A stretch of DNA of 64,000 nucleotides from Novosphingobium kaempferiae (lineage in GTDB: Bacteria; Pseudomonadota; Alphaproteobacteria; Sphingomonadales; Sphingomonadaceae), in contig NZ_CP089301.1 in assembly GCF_021227995.1 (NCBI RefSeq), positions 2,170,001 to 2,234,000 on the forward strand, given 5' to 3'. Shown in pieces: positions 15,589 through 23,851 of this stretch. The notes under the pieces were generated by a model. It saw only the letters and a list, made by a program, of their open reading frames with translations. It had not been told where the DNA came from and ran no database searches. Numbering within the stretch: the stretch's first letter is position 1; each line of letters opens with the position of its first letter. A program made the translations under genes and the position numbers.

Positions 15589-16767
15589 TTACATCACCGG
15601 TTCGGGCAGCGATGCGTCGTCCGCCAGATACCAGTTCAGCCACTCGTGGAAGTACTGGTTGCCGCGCTCGTTCTTGCCGAAGGTGAGGTCGTCGTGCGCG
15701 CCGGATTCGAGGCCCTTCTGGATCTCCAGCCCGATCACGTAGTCTTCCTCATACGTCACGTCGCGGAAGAAGTTCATCGCTGCTTCCGCCGCCTCGCGGT
15801 CGGCCTCGTCCTTCACCGGGTTGCGGCGCAGGTAATTGAGGACGGTGCGGTTGCGGTCGGGCGTCGGTCCGGGGAACAGCTGCGCGACCTGCGTGATCTC
15901 GGGCGCGATGAAGATCGACACGTTGGGAAAGAAGATCCGCACGAAGTCGTAGCCGTAGTTCTCGCGGCTGCCCCACTCCTCGCGCGGCACGTCCTTGAGC
16001 TGCTCGGCGATCGAATGCTGCGGGAAGCCGATGCGGATGTTGGGGCCGAACCCTTCGTAATGCGTGCAGTTCGACGGGGTGCGCGGGAAGATCGTCTCGG
16101 GGTGGAGCGACTTGAAGTGATAGCCCTCAAGGTATCCGTCGAAGGCGATCTTCCAGTTCGCGCCGACGATCGTGCGATTGCCGAGGTAGGTCCAGTTCGC
16201 GAAGTCGAGCGCGTCGAAGTCTTCGAGGAAGTCCTTGAAATAATGGTCGAGATCCATCGGCGCGTTGGGCGTCAGGCACACGAAGATCATGCCGCCGCGC
16301 TCCTCGCACGGCAGTTCGCGCAGGCCCATCTCGCTCTTGTCGACATTGCCGAAGGTGCCCGGCTCCGAGATGCCGATCAGCTTGCCGTCGGCGCCGTAAG
16401 TCCACGAATGGTACTTGCAGGTGAAGCGCGAGCAGTTGCCCGTGCCCTCGGGCGCGACCGGCGCGCCGCGGTGCGAGCAGACGTTGAGGAAGGCGCGGAC
16501 CTTGCCGGCCTTGTCCCGGTTGATGAGCACCGGAGAGCCTACCGCGTCCATCGCCTTGTAGTCGCCGGGGTTGGGCATCTCGGCGGTGAAGGCGAGCATC
16601 AGGGGCGTGCGCTTGAACACCAGCTCCATCTCGGCCTTGAACTGGTCCTTGTCGGTATAGCTGCTGGTGGGCACGCGCAGCGGCTTCTCGGTCTGGAAGG
16701 TCTTCTTGTTCGCCACGTAATCGAGCATGATCTCGGCCACGTCGCCAATGCGCTTCACCCGTTCCAC
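15589..16767 (-). CDS. Rieske non-haem iron oxygenase, alpha subunit
   Basis: 392 residues. The Rieske cluster ligands are CSHRG and CKYHSW (about residues 97-120) and the mononuclear iron region is NWKIAFDGYLEGYHFKSLH (about 215-233). It differs clearly from the oxygenase at 9234-10667, so the two are not recent duplicates. Family reaction: O2-dependent dihydroxylation, monohydroxylation or demethylation, with electrons from an unlinked reductase. Same direction as the TIM-barrel/EthD pair, separated by a long-armed repeat that may uncouple expression. Divergent from the acyl-CoA synthetase gene, which could activate the product. Confidence 0.92.
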   Translation of the reverse strand: MERVKRIGDVAEIMLDYVANKKTFQTEKPLRVPTSSYTDKDQFKAEMELVFKRTPLMLAFTAEMPNPGDYKAMDAVGSPVLINRDKAGKVRAFLNVCSHRGAPVAPEGTGNCSRFTCKYHSWTYGADGKLIGISEPGTFGNVDKSEMGLRELPCEERGGMIFVCLTPNAPMDLDHYFKDFLEDFDALDFANWTYLGNRTIVGANWKIAFDGYLEGYHFKSLHPETIFPRTPSNCTHYEGFGPNIRIGFPQHSIAEQLKDVPREEWGSRENYGYDFVRIFFPNVSIFIAPEITQVAQLFPGPTPDRNRTVLNYLRRNPVKDEADREAAEAAMNFFRDVTYEEDYVIGLEIQKGLESGAHDDLTFGKNERGNQYFHEWLNWYLADDASLPEPVM

Positions 16768-16865
16768 GGTCGTCTCCCACTTAACTTATGCCCCGATCCT
16801 GCGCGAGCGCCCCCATCGCCACAAGCTGCGCAAGGTGATAGGCGACAGAGCCGTGTTCCCTTCTT

Positions 16866-16955
16866 CGTCATTGCGAGGACGGCGAAGCCGGCCGAAGCAA
16901 TCCACCGCGAAGCGTGCGCCCGGATTGCCGCGGACCTTCGGTCCTCGCAATGACG
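16866..16955. repeat. Palindromic intergenic repeat, family A, copy 4
   Basis: Arms CGTCATTGCGAGGAC and GTCCTCGCAATGACG with a variant middle (CGGCGAAGCC). It lies within the divergent gap between the Rieske oxygenase and the acyl-CoA synthetase, an unusual place because it occupies promoter space. The rest of the gap (16768-17022) shows no other clear element. Confidence 0.82.
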
Positions 16956-17022
16956 AAAGGGGGAGCTTCTTGGCACTTTCGCCAGTTGGCCGGGATGCGG
17001 TCGCGGATGCAGTCATGGAGCC

Positions 17023-18651
17023 ATGATGGAGAGGATGAGCCCCCCGTGGGCATGGCTTGAGACACCCCCCGCGCACCTGGCCGCCTATGCGGGGACCGGG
17101 CTGTGGGACGAACGCACGATCGCCCAGCAGGCGAGCGCGCTGGCCGATGCCGCGCCCGATTTCGTCACGCTGGTCGAGGGCGACATTACCGTCACCCGCG
17201 CGCAGGTCGTGGCCGATGCCGAGGCGCTGAGCGCAGCGATGCATGCGCGCGGATTGCGGCCCGGAGACGTCATCGCCTTCCAGGTACCCAACTGGCGCGA
17301 GGCGATGGTCATCAACCTGGCCGCCGCGATGTCCGGGCTGGTGGTCAACCCGATCGTGCCGATCTACCGCGACCACGAAGTCTCGCTGATGCTGGCCGAC
17401 TGCGGCGCGAAGGCGGTCTTCGTCGCCTCCACCTTCCGCAAGTTCGACTATGCGGCGATGGCGCGGCGGCTGGCGGATATGCTGCCAGACCTTGCCCACG
17501 TCTTCACCGTCCGCGGCGAAGGGCCGGACGACTACGCGGCGCTGCTGGCCGAGGGGCGCGGGGCTTCCTTCGCGCAGCCCACGGTCGATCCGCTGGGCGT
17601 CAAGATGGTGCTCTACACATCGGGCACGACCGGGCGGCCCAAGGGCGTGCTGCACAGCCACGTCTCGATCGCCCGCATCCTGCGCGAGAGCGGGGCCTAC
17701 TGGGGGCTGGCCGAAGGCGAGGCGACTCTGATGCCCTCGCCCGTCACCCACGTATCGGGCTATGCCAACGGGCTGGAGGCGCCGTTCATCTGCGGCACCC
17801 GCACCGTGTTGATGGAAAGCTGGAACGCCGCCGAGGCGCTGGCGCTGATCGACCGGCACAGTTGCGTCGGCACCGTGGCGGCGACGCCGTTCCTGGTCGA
17901 ACTGGCGGCGGCGGCGCGCGAAAGCGGCAATCGCCTGCCGAGTTTCCGCTTCTTCGCCTGCGGCGGCGCGGCGGTTCCGGCGGACCTGATCCCCGCCGCC
18001 AATGCAGCCTTCGACCACTGCCGCGCCTTCCGCGTCTTCGGCGCGTCCGAAGTGCCGCTCGTCACCTTCGGCTGGCCCAACGTCGAGTCGCTTGCGGCGA
18101 CGACCGACGGCGCCATCGTCGATTACGAGGTGCGCGTGGTCGATCACGAGGACCGCGACGTGCCGGACGGGCAGGAGGGCGAAATCCTCGCGCGAGGCCC
18201 CGGCATGATGCTGGGCTATGCCGACGAGGGGCAGACGCGCGAGGCGATCACCATGGACGGCTTCTTCCGCACCGGCGACCTCGGCGTGCGCACCGTCGAT
18301 GGCGCGATCACCATCACCGGGCGCAAGAAGGATCTCATCATCCGGGGCGGCGAGAACATCTCCGCCAAGGAGATCGAGGACGTGCTCCACGCCCACCCCG
18401 CCGTGCGCGAGGCGGCGGTCGTCGCCATGCCGCACGCACGCCTCGGCGAAGGGGTCTGCGCCTACGTCATCGCGAGCGGCGAGGCGCCCAGCCCGCAGGC
18501 GCTCGCCGCGCATGTCGCGGACAGCGGGCTGGCTAGGCAGAAGATCCCCGAACGCTTCGAATTCCGCGAGGATTTCCCCCGCACCGCATCGGGCAAGGTC
18601 CGCAAGGACTTGCTGCGCGCCGATGTGAAGGCGCTGGTCGAGACGGCCTGA
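17023..18651 (+). CDS. Acyl-CoA synthetase (AMP-forming)
   Basis: 542 residues of the ANL superfamily. Visible motifs: the phosphate-binding loop VLYTSGTTGRPKGVLHSH (about 195-212), VFGASEVPLVTFGWPN, FRTGDLGV (about 425), GRKKDLIIRGGENISAKEIE (about 435-455) and the catalytic-lysine region PRTASGKVRKD near the end. It activates a carboxylic acid with ATP and joins it to CoA. Substrate may be a fatty, aromatic or cyclic acid. The first ATG (17023) is used; ATGs at 17026 and 17035 are alternatives. Divergent from the Rieske oxygenase, consistent with a shared pathway. Confidence 0.92.
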   Translation: MMERMSPPWAWLETPPAHLAAYAGTGLWDERTIAQQASALADAAPDFVTLVEGDITVTRAQVVADAEALSAAMHARGLRPGDVIAFQVPNWREAMVINLAAAMSGLVVNPIVPIYRDHEVSLMLADCGAKAVFVASTFRKFDYAAMARRLADMLPDLAHVFTVRGEGPDDYAALLAEGRGASFAQPTVDPLGVKMVLYTSGTTGRPKGVLHSHVSIARILRESGAYWGLAEGEATLMPSPVTHVSGYANGLEAPFICGTRTVLMESWNAAEALALIDRHSCVGTVAATPFLVELAAAARESGNRLPSFRFFACGGAAVPADLIPAANAAFDHCRAFRVFGASEVPLVTFGWPNVESLAATTDGAIVDYEVRVVDHEDRDVPDGQEGEILARGPGMMLGYADEGQTREAITMDGFFRTGDLGVRTVDGAITITGRKKDLIIRGGENISAKEIEDVLHAHPAVREAAVVAMPHARLGEGVCAYVIASGEAPSPQALAAHVADSGLARQKIPERFEFREDFPRTASGKVRKDLLRADVKALVETA

Positions 18652-18673
18652 CGTCCATCTCGATCCAGTATGG

Positions 18674-18699
18674 CCCGACCAGCGACGATGCTGGCCGGG
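18674..18699. terminator. Hairpin between convergent genes
   Basis: Stem CCCGACCAGC / GCTGGCCGGG with one A-C mismatch and a 6-base loop, placed 22 bp after the synthetase stop and 15 bp before the end of the convergent bdcA-like gene. No T-run follows on either strand, so it is at best a weak bidirectional terminator. Confidence 0.45.
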
Positions 18700-18714
18700 A
18701 AGGATACCCGTCCG

Positions 18715-19428
18715 TCAGGCGCCGAACGCGCCGTCGATGGTGTGCATCGCGCCGGTGACGAAGCTCGCCTCCGGGCCTGCGAGCCATGCGACCATGCCCG
18801 CCACTTCGTCCGCGCGGCCGTGGCGCTTGATCGCCATGAAGCTGTGCATCAGATCCTTCATCGGGCCGTCCGCCGGGTTGGCCTCGGTGTCGACGGGGCC
18901 GGGCTGGACCACGTTGATGGTGATCCCGCGCGGGCCGAAGTCGCGCGCCAGACCGCGCGCCATGCCCTGCAGCGCCGACTTGCTGAGCGCGTAGGAAGCC
19001 ATGCCCGGCACCGGCATGCGGTCTCCGTTGACCGATCCGATGACGATGATGCGCCCGCCCTCGGGCATCTGCCGCGCCGCCTCGACCGAGGCGTGGTAGG
19101 GCGCGTGGACGTTGACGCGGAACAGACGGTCCACTTCGTCCGGATCGACATCCAGCGCATCGCCGAAGATCGCGAAGCCCGCGTTCACCACCAGCACGTC
19201 GAGCGGGCCGCTGTCGCGCACGGTGGCGATCACCGCGTCACGGTCTGCGCTGTCGGTGCGCAGGGTCTTGCTGCCGGTCTCTTCCGCAAGCTGCTGCGCC
19301 GCTTCCGGCGAACCTGCATACGTGAAGGTCACGTCGGCGCCGTCAGCCGCGAAGCGGCGCACGATGGCGGCGCCGATGCCCCGGCTGCCGCCGAGGATGA
19401 GCACGGTCTTGCCCTTGAAATCGGTCAT
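18715..19428 (-). CDS. bdcA: BdcA-like SDR protein
   Basis: 237 residues from ATG 19428, with AAGGAG eight bases upstream; the in-frame GTG at 19437 sits on that ribosome-binding site and is rejected. The protein has the SDR motifs LILGGSRGIGAAIV, VVNAGF, IGSVNGDRMPVPGMASYALSK and the ending FVTGAMHTIDGAFGA. From memory it is very close, along its full length and with the same size, to E. coli BdcA, described as a cyclic-di-GMP-binding biofilm-dispersal SDR whose dehydrogenase role is unclear. The divergent TetR gene also matches the E. coli arrangement with BdcR. The identification would need an alignment to confirm. Confidence 0.82.
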   Translation of the reverse strand: MTDFKGKTVLILGGSRGIGAAIVRRFAADGADVTFTYAGSPEAAQQLAEETGSKTLRTDSADRDAVIATVRDSGPLDVLVVNAGFAIFGDALDVDPDEVDRLFRVNVHAPYHASVEAARQMPEGGRIIVIGSVNGDRMPVPGMASYALSKSALQGMARGLARDFGPRGITINVVQPGPVDTEANPADGPMKDLMHSFMAIKRHGRADEVAGMVAWLAGPEASFVTGAMHTIDGAFGA

Positions 19429-19431
19429 GAA

Positions 19432-19479
19432 GGTCACTCCTTGAGAATTAACTTAGTGACCGCTACATAAGTGAGCGCA
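19432..19479. promoter_or_regulatory. bdcA/bdcR divergent operator region
   Basis: An inverted repeat GGTCACT (19432-19438) / AGTGACC (19455-19461) overlaps the bdcA ribosome-binding site. The related sequence TTAGTGACCGC (19454-19464) recurs as TAAGTGAGCGC (19469-19479), 9 of 11 identical. Both lie in the 77-bp gap between the two divergent starts, where a TetR-type repressor would be expected to bind and control both genes. Confidence 0.45.
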
Positions 19480-19505
19480 ACACCCCGTCAAGGCATTTTG
19501 TAATC

Positions 19506-20090
19506 ATGACTACAAATAAACCTCGCGGCCGTCCCCGCCGCTTCGATCCCGAGGAGGCCGTCGCCACCGCGCAGCGCCTGTTCCACGCAAGGGGCTACGA
19601 TGCCGTGGGCGTCGCCGACGTGACGCAGGCGCTCGGCATCAACCCGCCCAGCTTCTACGCGGCTTTCGGCAGCAAGGCCGGGCTCTACGACCGCGTGCTG
19701 GAGCGCTACGCGCGGACCATGGCAATCCCGCTGCCCGAGATCCTGCGGGCCGACCGCCCCGTCGCCGAGGCGCTGGCCGAAATGCTGGACGCGGCGGCGC
19801 ATCACTACGCTGCCGATCCGGTGACGGCGGGCTGCATGGTGATCGAGGGATCGCGCTGCGACGATCCCGGCGCGCGCGAGGCGACGCGGGCCTTCCACGT
19901 CGCCGCGCAGAAGTTCATCCGCGACTACATCGCCGTGCGCCACCCGGACGAGGCCGGGGACATGACCGATTTCGTCTGCACGACGATGGCGGGGCTCTCC
20001 GCCGCCGCGCGTGACGGGCAGGACGTGGAGCGGCTGCGGGCGACCGCGCGGATCGCATCGCTGGCGATCAGGCAGGTGCTGGCTGCGTGA
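19506..20090 (+). CDS. bdcR: BdcR-like TetR-family repressor
   Basis: 194 residues. N-terminal TetR helix-turn-helix: GRPRRFDPEEAVATAQRLFH, then VADVTQALGINPPSFYAAFG and SKAGLYDRVL (residues about 8-60). The C-terminal ligand domain includes AGCMVIEGSRCDDP and DYIAVRHPDEA. Sequence and divergent placement next to the BdcA-like SDR match the E. coli bdcR-bdcA pair as I remember it. It most likely represses the SDR gene and itself through sites in the 77-bp gap; the inducer is unknown. Confidence 0.85.
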   Translation: MTTNKPRGRPRRFDPEEAVATAQRLFHARGYDAVGVADVTQALGINPPSFYAAFGSKAGLYDRVLERYARTMAIPLPEILRADRPVAEALAEMLDAAAHHYAADPVTAGCMVIEGSRCDDPGAREATRAFHVAAQKFIRDYIAVRHPDEAGDMTDFVCTTMAGLSAAARDGQDVERLRATARIASLAIRQVLAA

Positions 20091-20159
20091 ATTGCGGGAG
20101 AAGCGGCGACGGCATCCGCAAAGGATACCGCCGCCGGCCCTTCCTCCCCAGGAAACTTC

Positions 20160-20966
20160 TCAGGCGGCGTTCATAGCAGCCGCGACGGCGGCGTCGATCT
20201 CGCTCTTCATCGGGTTGCGACGCAGGGTCAAGCCGCCGTTCACCTGCAGGTTCTCGCCGGTCATGAAGCACTCGTCACTGGACAGCCAGACGACGGCAGC
20301 GGCGATGTCGTCGCTGGTGCCGATGCGGCCGAGCGGATAGCCCGCGAGGAAGGCGTCGAACAGCCCCGGCACCTGCTTCGCGTCCGACGTCATCGGCGTC
20401 TCGGTGAGGCCGGGGGAGATCGAGTTGGCGCGCACGCCCTCCGCCCCGAATTCATGCGCGACGCAGCGGATGACGTGGTCCGCGCCCGCCTTGGTGCCCA
20501 TGTAGGCGGCGTGGTCGTTCAGCATGATCGTGGCGGTGGCCGAGCTGATCTGGATCAGCGACCCGCCGCGCCCGCCCCGGCTGCGCGCCATCTTGCCGAC
20601 CATCGCCTGATAGAAATGGAACGGCCCGACGTATTGCAGCATCGTCATCGCCATCAGTTCGTCGTGCGTGGTCTCCAGGAACCCCTTGAGCAGCCCCCAG
20701 CCCGTCGCGTTGACGGCGATGTCGATGCCGCCGAGCAGGTCCGCCGCGATGTCCGCAAGGGTATCGACGCTGGCCTTGTCGGTGAGATCGCAGGACGCCC
20801 ACTCGCAGCCGTGCTGCGCGGCGAAGTCGGACAGGACGTCCTCCTTGCGTCCGGAGACAAGCACGGTTGCCCCCTCGTCCATCAGGCGCTTCGCGATGTG
20901 CTGGCCCATGTTGTCCGGGCTGCTCGCGCCCAGGATCACGGCGCGCTTTCCTTCAAGACGTCCCAC
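20160..20966 (-). CDS. SDR-family oxidoreductase
   Basis: 268 residues from GTG 20966, which follows GAGAGGAGAGGCAGCC; a start at 21068 would add 34 residues that look unlike an SDR. Nucleotide-binding region is VILGASSPDNMGQHIA, a variant of TGxxxGxG resembling the glycine-rich loop of atypical SDRs, followed by NATGWGLLKGF, catalytic Ser in QISSATATIML and YMGTK. Ends FMTGENLQVNGGLTLRRN. Convergent with bdcR and divergent from the SDR at 21116. Confidence 0.87.
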   Translation of the reverse strand: MGRLEGKRAVILGASSPDNMGQHIAKRLMDEGATVLVSGRKEDVLSDFAAQHGCEWASCDLTDKASVDTLADIAADLLGGIDIAVNATGWGLLKGFLETTHDELMAMTMLQYVGPFHFYQAMVGKMARSRGGRGGSLIQISSATATIMLNDHAAYMGTKAGADHVIRCVAHEFGAEGVRANSISPGLTETPMTSDAKQVPGLFDAFLAGYPLGRIGTSDDIAAAVVWLSSDECFMTGENLQVNGGLTLRRNPMKSEIDAAVAAAMNAA

Positions 20967-21115
20967 GGCTGCCTCTCCTCTCGTTCTGCGCGGCTGCGCT
21001 AGCACGGCGGGCGCGCGGCCATTCCTGACCAAAGAAATAGTGGCAATGCCGCGCCCGAGCGTGGACACAACGGCTCCAGACAGAAACGCACGCGCGTGGA
21101 AGAGGAGCGCAAGAC

Positions 21116-21877
21116 ATGGATCTCGGACTGAAGGGCCTCAAGGCCATCCTCGTGGGCGCCAACGGCGGCATCGGCCGCGTGGTCGCGCATGTCCTTGCGG
21201 GCGAAGGCTGCGACATCGCCATCTGCGGCCGCTCGCAGGGCAAAGTGGACAACGTGCTGTCCGAAATCTCCGGCTCCGGGGTGAAGAGCTACGGCGAGGC
21301 GCTCGACGTCACGCAGGCCGATACGGTCCCTGCCTTCGTCGACAAGGCGGCGGCGGCGCTTGGCGGCTGCGACATCTTCATCAGCTTCACCTCCACCAAC
21401 CTCGGCGAAGATACCGACGCCGCGTGGGACGCGGTGCTGCAGGCGGATATCCTGCCGATGCGCCGCGGCATCGCCGCCGCCCGCCCGTATCTTGCCAAGT
21501 CGGACAACGCCGCCATCGCGTGCTTCAGCTCGACCGGCGCGGTGGAGGAATTCATGGGCGTGCAGCCCTACAACGCCCTGAAGGCCGCGGTGATGAACTA
21601 TGCCTCCGCGCTGTCGCAGGCCCTCGCAACGGAAGGCATCCGCGTGAACTGCATTACCCCCGGCCCGGTGATGACCGAGGACGGCCCCTGGCCCAAGCTC
21701 AAGGAAATCGCGCCCGATTTCTACAACGCCACCCTCGCCAACATGCCCTCGGGCCGGTTCACCACCGGCGAGGAACTGGCCAAGGCGGTCGCCTTCGTCG
21801 TCTCGCCCGCGTGCAAGGCGATGACCGGCGCCAACATCGTGATCGACAACGGCTACACCAAGCGCACGCAGTTCTAA
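21116..21877 (+). CDS. SDR-family oxidoreductase
   Basis: 253 residues. Motifs: VGANGGIGRVVAHV, ICGRSQGKVD (Arg suggesting NADP), catalytic Ser in CFSSTGAVEEFMG and YNALK. The usual NNAG motif is replaced by FISFTSTN, so this is a divergent member. Similar proteins accompany aromatic and steroid catabolic genes in sphingomonads, but I cannot assign a substrate. A single-gene unit closed by a strong terminator. Confidence 0.87.
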   Translation: MDLGLKGLKAILVGANGGIGRVVAHVLAGEGCDIAICGRSQGKVDNVLSEISGSGVKSYGEALDVTQADTVPAFVDKAAAALGGCDIFISFTSTNLGEDTDAAWDAVLQADILPMRRGIAAARPYLAKSDNAAIACFSSTGAVEEFMGVQPYNALKAAVMNYASALSQALATEGIRVNCITPGPVMTEDGPWPKLKEIAPDFYNATLANMPSGRFTTGEELAKAVAFVVSPACKAMTGANIVIDNGYTKRTQF

Positions 21878-21903
21878 GGTTCAACCTCCCTCCAGAGGAC
21901 AGT

Positions 21904-21936
21904 GCGGCGGGCCTGACCGGTCCGCCGCTTTTTTTT
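21904..21936 (+). terminator. Rho-independent terminator after SDR gene
   Basis: GC-rich stem GCGGCGGGCC / GGTCCGCCGC followed by eight T residues (21929-21936), 26 bp after the stop codon of the SDR at 21116. One of the clearest intrinsic terminators in the window. It also faces the 3' end of the convergent SDR at 21974. Confidence 0.92.
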
Positions 21937-21973
21937 GCGGCAAGCTCCTCCCCGGCACGGGGAGGACTTTGTC

Positions 21974-22687
21974 CTAATGCCGCACCATCGCGCCGCCATC
22001 GACCCACAGGCCGTGCCCCGACACGAAACGCGCGTCGTCGCTGCACAGGAAGGCCACCACGTCGGCGATGTCCTGCGGGCGGCCGAGGCGGCGCAGCGGG
22101 GCCTTGCCTTCCCAGAACGTGCGGTATTCCGGCATCTGGTCGAAGGCGGGCGCGGTCATCGGGGTGTCGATGGCGCCGGGCTGGACGCAAGTGGCGGTGA
22201 CGCCGAAAGGCCCCAGTTCCGCCGCGACCGACTTGGTGAAGCCCAGCACCGCATGCTTGGAGGCGGAATAGGCGCAGAGCCCTTCGTCGCCATACGTCGA
22301 AGTGGTCGAGCCGATGGTGACGATCCGTCCCGCGCCATGCGCCTTGAGATGCGGCGTCGCCTCGCGCACCAGCCGGAACACCGCGATCAGGTTCACGTCG
22401 AGCACGCGCTGGAAGTAGGCATCGTCGTGCCCTTCGAGGGGGTGGAAGGTGCTGATCCCGGCACAGGGGACCACAATGTCGAGCCCGCCCATCCGCTCCA
22501 CCGCCGCCGCGACGAGGCGCGCGTTGGCGTCCGGTCCGGTCAGGTCGGCGACGAAATCGACCTCGCCCTGGATATCGGCGGTGAAGACCTGCGCCCCGTC
22601 CGCCGCCAGCCGCGCCGCGACCGCCGCGCCGATGCCCGAAGCCGCGCCGGTGACGATGGCCCTGCGGCCCTGCAGACGCCCGCTCAT
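21974..22687 (-). CDS. SDR-family oxidoreductase
   Basis: 237 residues from ATG 22687, overlapping the stop of the upstream MDR gene by four bases. Motifs: IVTGAASGIGAAVAARL, FTADIQ (Asp favouring NAD), VPCAGIST in place of NNAG, IGSTTSTYGDEGLCAYSASK and FVSGHGLWVDGGAMVRH. Probably acts with the MDR reductase on the same carbon chain, for example oxidising the hydroxyl next to a double bond that the MDR reduces; this is context inference. Confidence 0.89.
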   Translation of the reverse strand: MSGRLQGRRAIVTGAASGIGAAVAARLAADGAQVFTADIQGEVDFVADLTGPDANARLVAAAVERMGGLDIVVPCAGISTFHPLEGHDDAYFQRVLDVNLIAVFRLVREATPHLKAHGAGRIVTIGSTTSTYGDEGLCAYSASKHAVLGFTKSVAAELGPFGVTATCVQPGAIDTPMTAPAFDQMPEYRTFWEGKAPLRRLGRPQDIADVVAFLCSDDARFVSGHGLWVDGGAMVRH

Positions 22688-23697
22688 GCGATCTTCAACA
22701 CGAGCTTGCCGGTGTTCGCACCGGAGAACAGGCGCATGAACGCGGGATAGGCATTTTCCAGCCCCTTTTGCACGTCCTCGTCGGCGCGCAGTTTGCCCTC
22801 GGCCAGCCACAGCGCCATCTGCGCGCCACCTTCGGCGAAGCGATGGGCGTAGTCGGCGATCAGGAAGCCATGGATCGTCGCGCGCCGCGCCAGGATCTGC
22901 CACAGGTTCCTGAGGCCCAGCTTCTCGGGCGTGTTGTACTCGGCGATGAGGCCGCACAGCACAATCCGGGCGTGGTGCGCGAGGGTGAAGACTTCCGCCT
23001 CCAGCACCGGCCCGCCGACGTTCTCGAACACCACGTTCACGCCGTCCGGCGTGGCGGCGGCGATCTCCGCGACCAGCGATGCATGGTCCTTGCCCTTATA
23101 GTCGATGGCGGCGTCGAAGCCGTAGTCCTCGACCAGCCGGCGGCATTTCTCCGCGCCGCCCGCGATACCAACGACGCGGCAGCCCATGATGTGTCCGATC
23201 TGGCCCACGGCAGAGCCCACCGCCCCCGCCGCACCCGACACCAGCAGCGTCTCTCCGGGTAGCGGCTTCGCCACCTCGGTCAGCCCGAAGTAGGCCGTCA
23301 GCCCCACCGCGCCCAGCGCCGAGAGGAAGTTGGAGGGCGATGCCACCGCGTCCACGTCGATCGGCATGGTGAAGCCGCCGGGCATGGCGACGGAATAGTC
23401 TTCCAGCGCGTTCAGCCCCATGACCCACTGGCCGACCGCGAAGTCCGGATTGTCGGATGCATGCACCACGCCCACCGTCGTCGCGCGCACCGGATCGCCC
23501 AGCGGGATCGGCGGCATGTAGCTTTCCGCGTCGTCCATCCACCCGCGCTGCGCCGGGTCGAGCGAGGCGTAGTGGTTGCGCACCACGATCCCGCCCGGCG
23601 GCGGCGCGGGCACCGGCTCCGTCACCAGCGTGAAGTCCTCCGGAACGGGTGAACCCTCGGGCCTGCGCATCAGCAGGAAGCGCCGGTTCTCGGCCAT
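22684..23697 (-). CDS. MDR-family NADP-dependent alkenal/enone reductase-like protein
   Basis: 337 residues from ATG 23697, preceded by AAGGAGATCGATGCC; the upstream extension to 24006 overlaps the divergent receptor gene and is not used. Medium-chain reductase of the leukotriene B4 dehydrogenase / prostaglandin reductase type: RNHYASLDPAQRGWMDD, GAVGLTAYFGLTEV, nucleotide site LLVSGAAGAVGSAVGQI, FENVGGPVLEAEVF and IHGFLIADYA. No zinc ligands, as expected. The family reduces the double bond of alpha,beta-unsaturated ketones or aldehydes with NADPH. First gene of a two-gene operon with an SDR. Confidence 0.9.
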   Translation of the reverse strand: MAENRRFLLMRRPEGSPVPEDFTLVTEPVPAPPPGGIVVRNHYASLDPAQRGWMDDAESYMPPIPLGDPVRATTVGVVHASDNPDFAVGQWVMGLNALEDYSVAMPGGFTMPIDVDAVASPSNFLSALGAVGLTAYFGLTEVAKPLPGETLLVSGAAGAVGSAVGQIGHIMGCRVVGIAGGAEKCRRLVEDYGFDAAIDYKGKDHASLVAEIAAATPDGVNVVFENVGGPVLEAEVFTLAHHARIVLCGLIAEYNTPEKLGLRNLWQILARRATIHGFLIADYAHRFAEGGAQMALWLAEGKLRADEDVQKGLENAYPAFMRLFSGANTGKLVLKIA

Positions 23698-23727
23698 GGC
23701 ATCGATCTCCTTCGTTTGCGCAGACTG

Positions 23728-23741
23728 GTCCGATTTCGGAC
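23728..23741. promoter_or_regulatory. Candidate operator in MDR/TonB-receptor divergent region
   Basis: Perfect dyad GTCCGA-TT-TCGGAC, 31 bp upstream of the MDR start and 111 bp upstream of the TonB-dependent receptor start. Its position fits repression of the MDR-SDR operon or joint control of both directions. Confidence 0.4.
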
Positions 23742-23851
23742 GCTTTCCCGCACCTGTGCAAATCGACAGGTAGGGCCCGAAACAATCCGATGCATAGTGA
23801 ACACCGGAAGACGGCCACACAGAATCGTGGCCGCACCGGGAGGATAGACTG

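Noticed and set aside
20101..20159. Terminator between bdcR and the convergent SDR
   Set aside because: GCGGCG/CGCCGC segments can pair only with bulges and a mismatch, and no T-run follows, so it was not listed.
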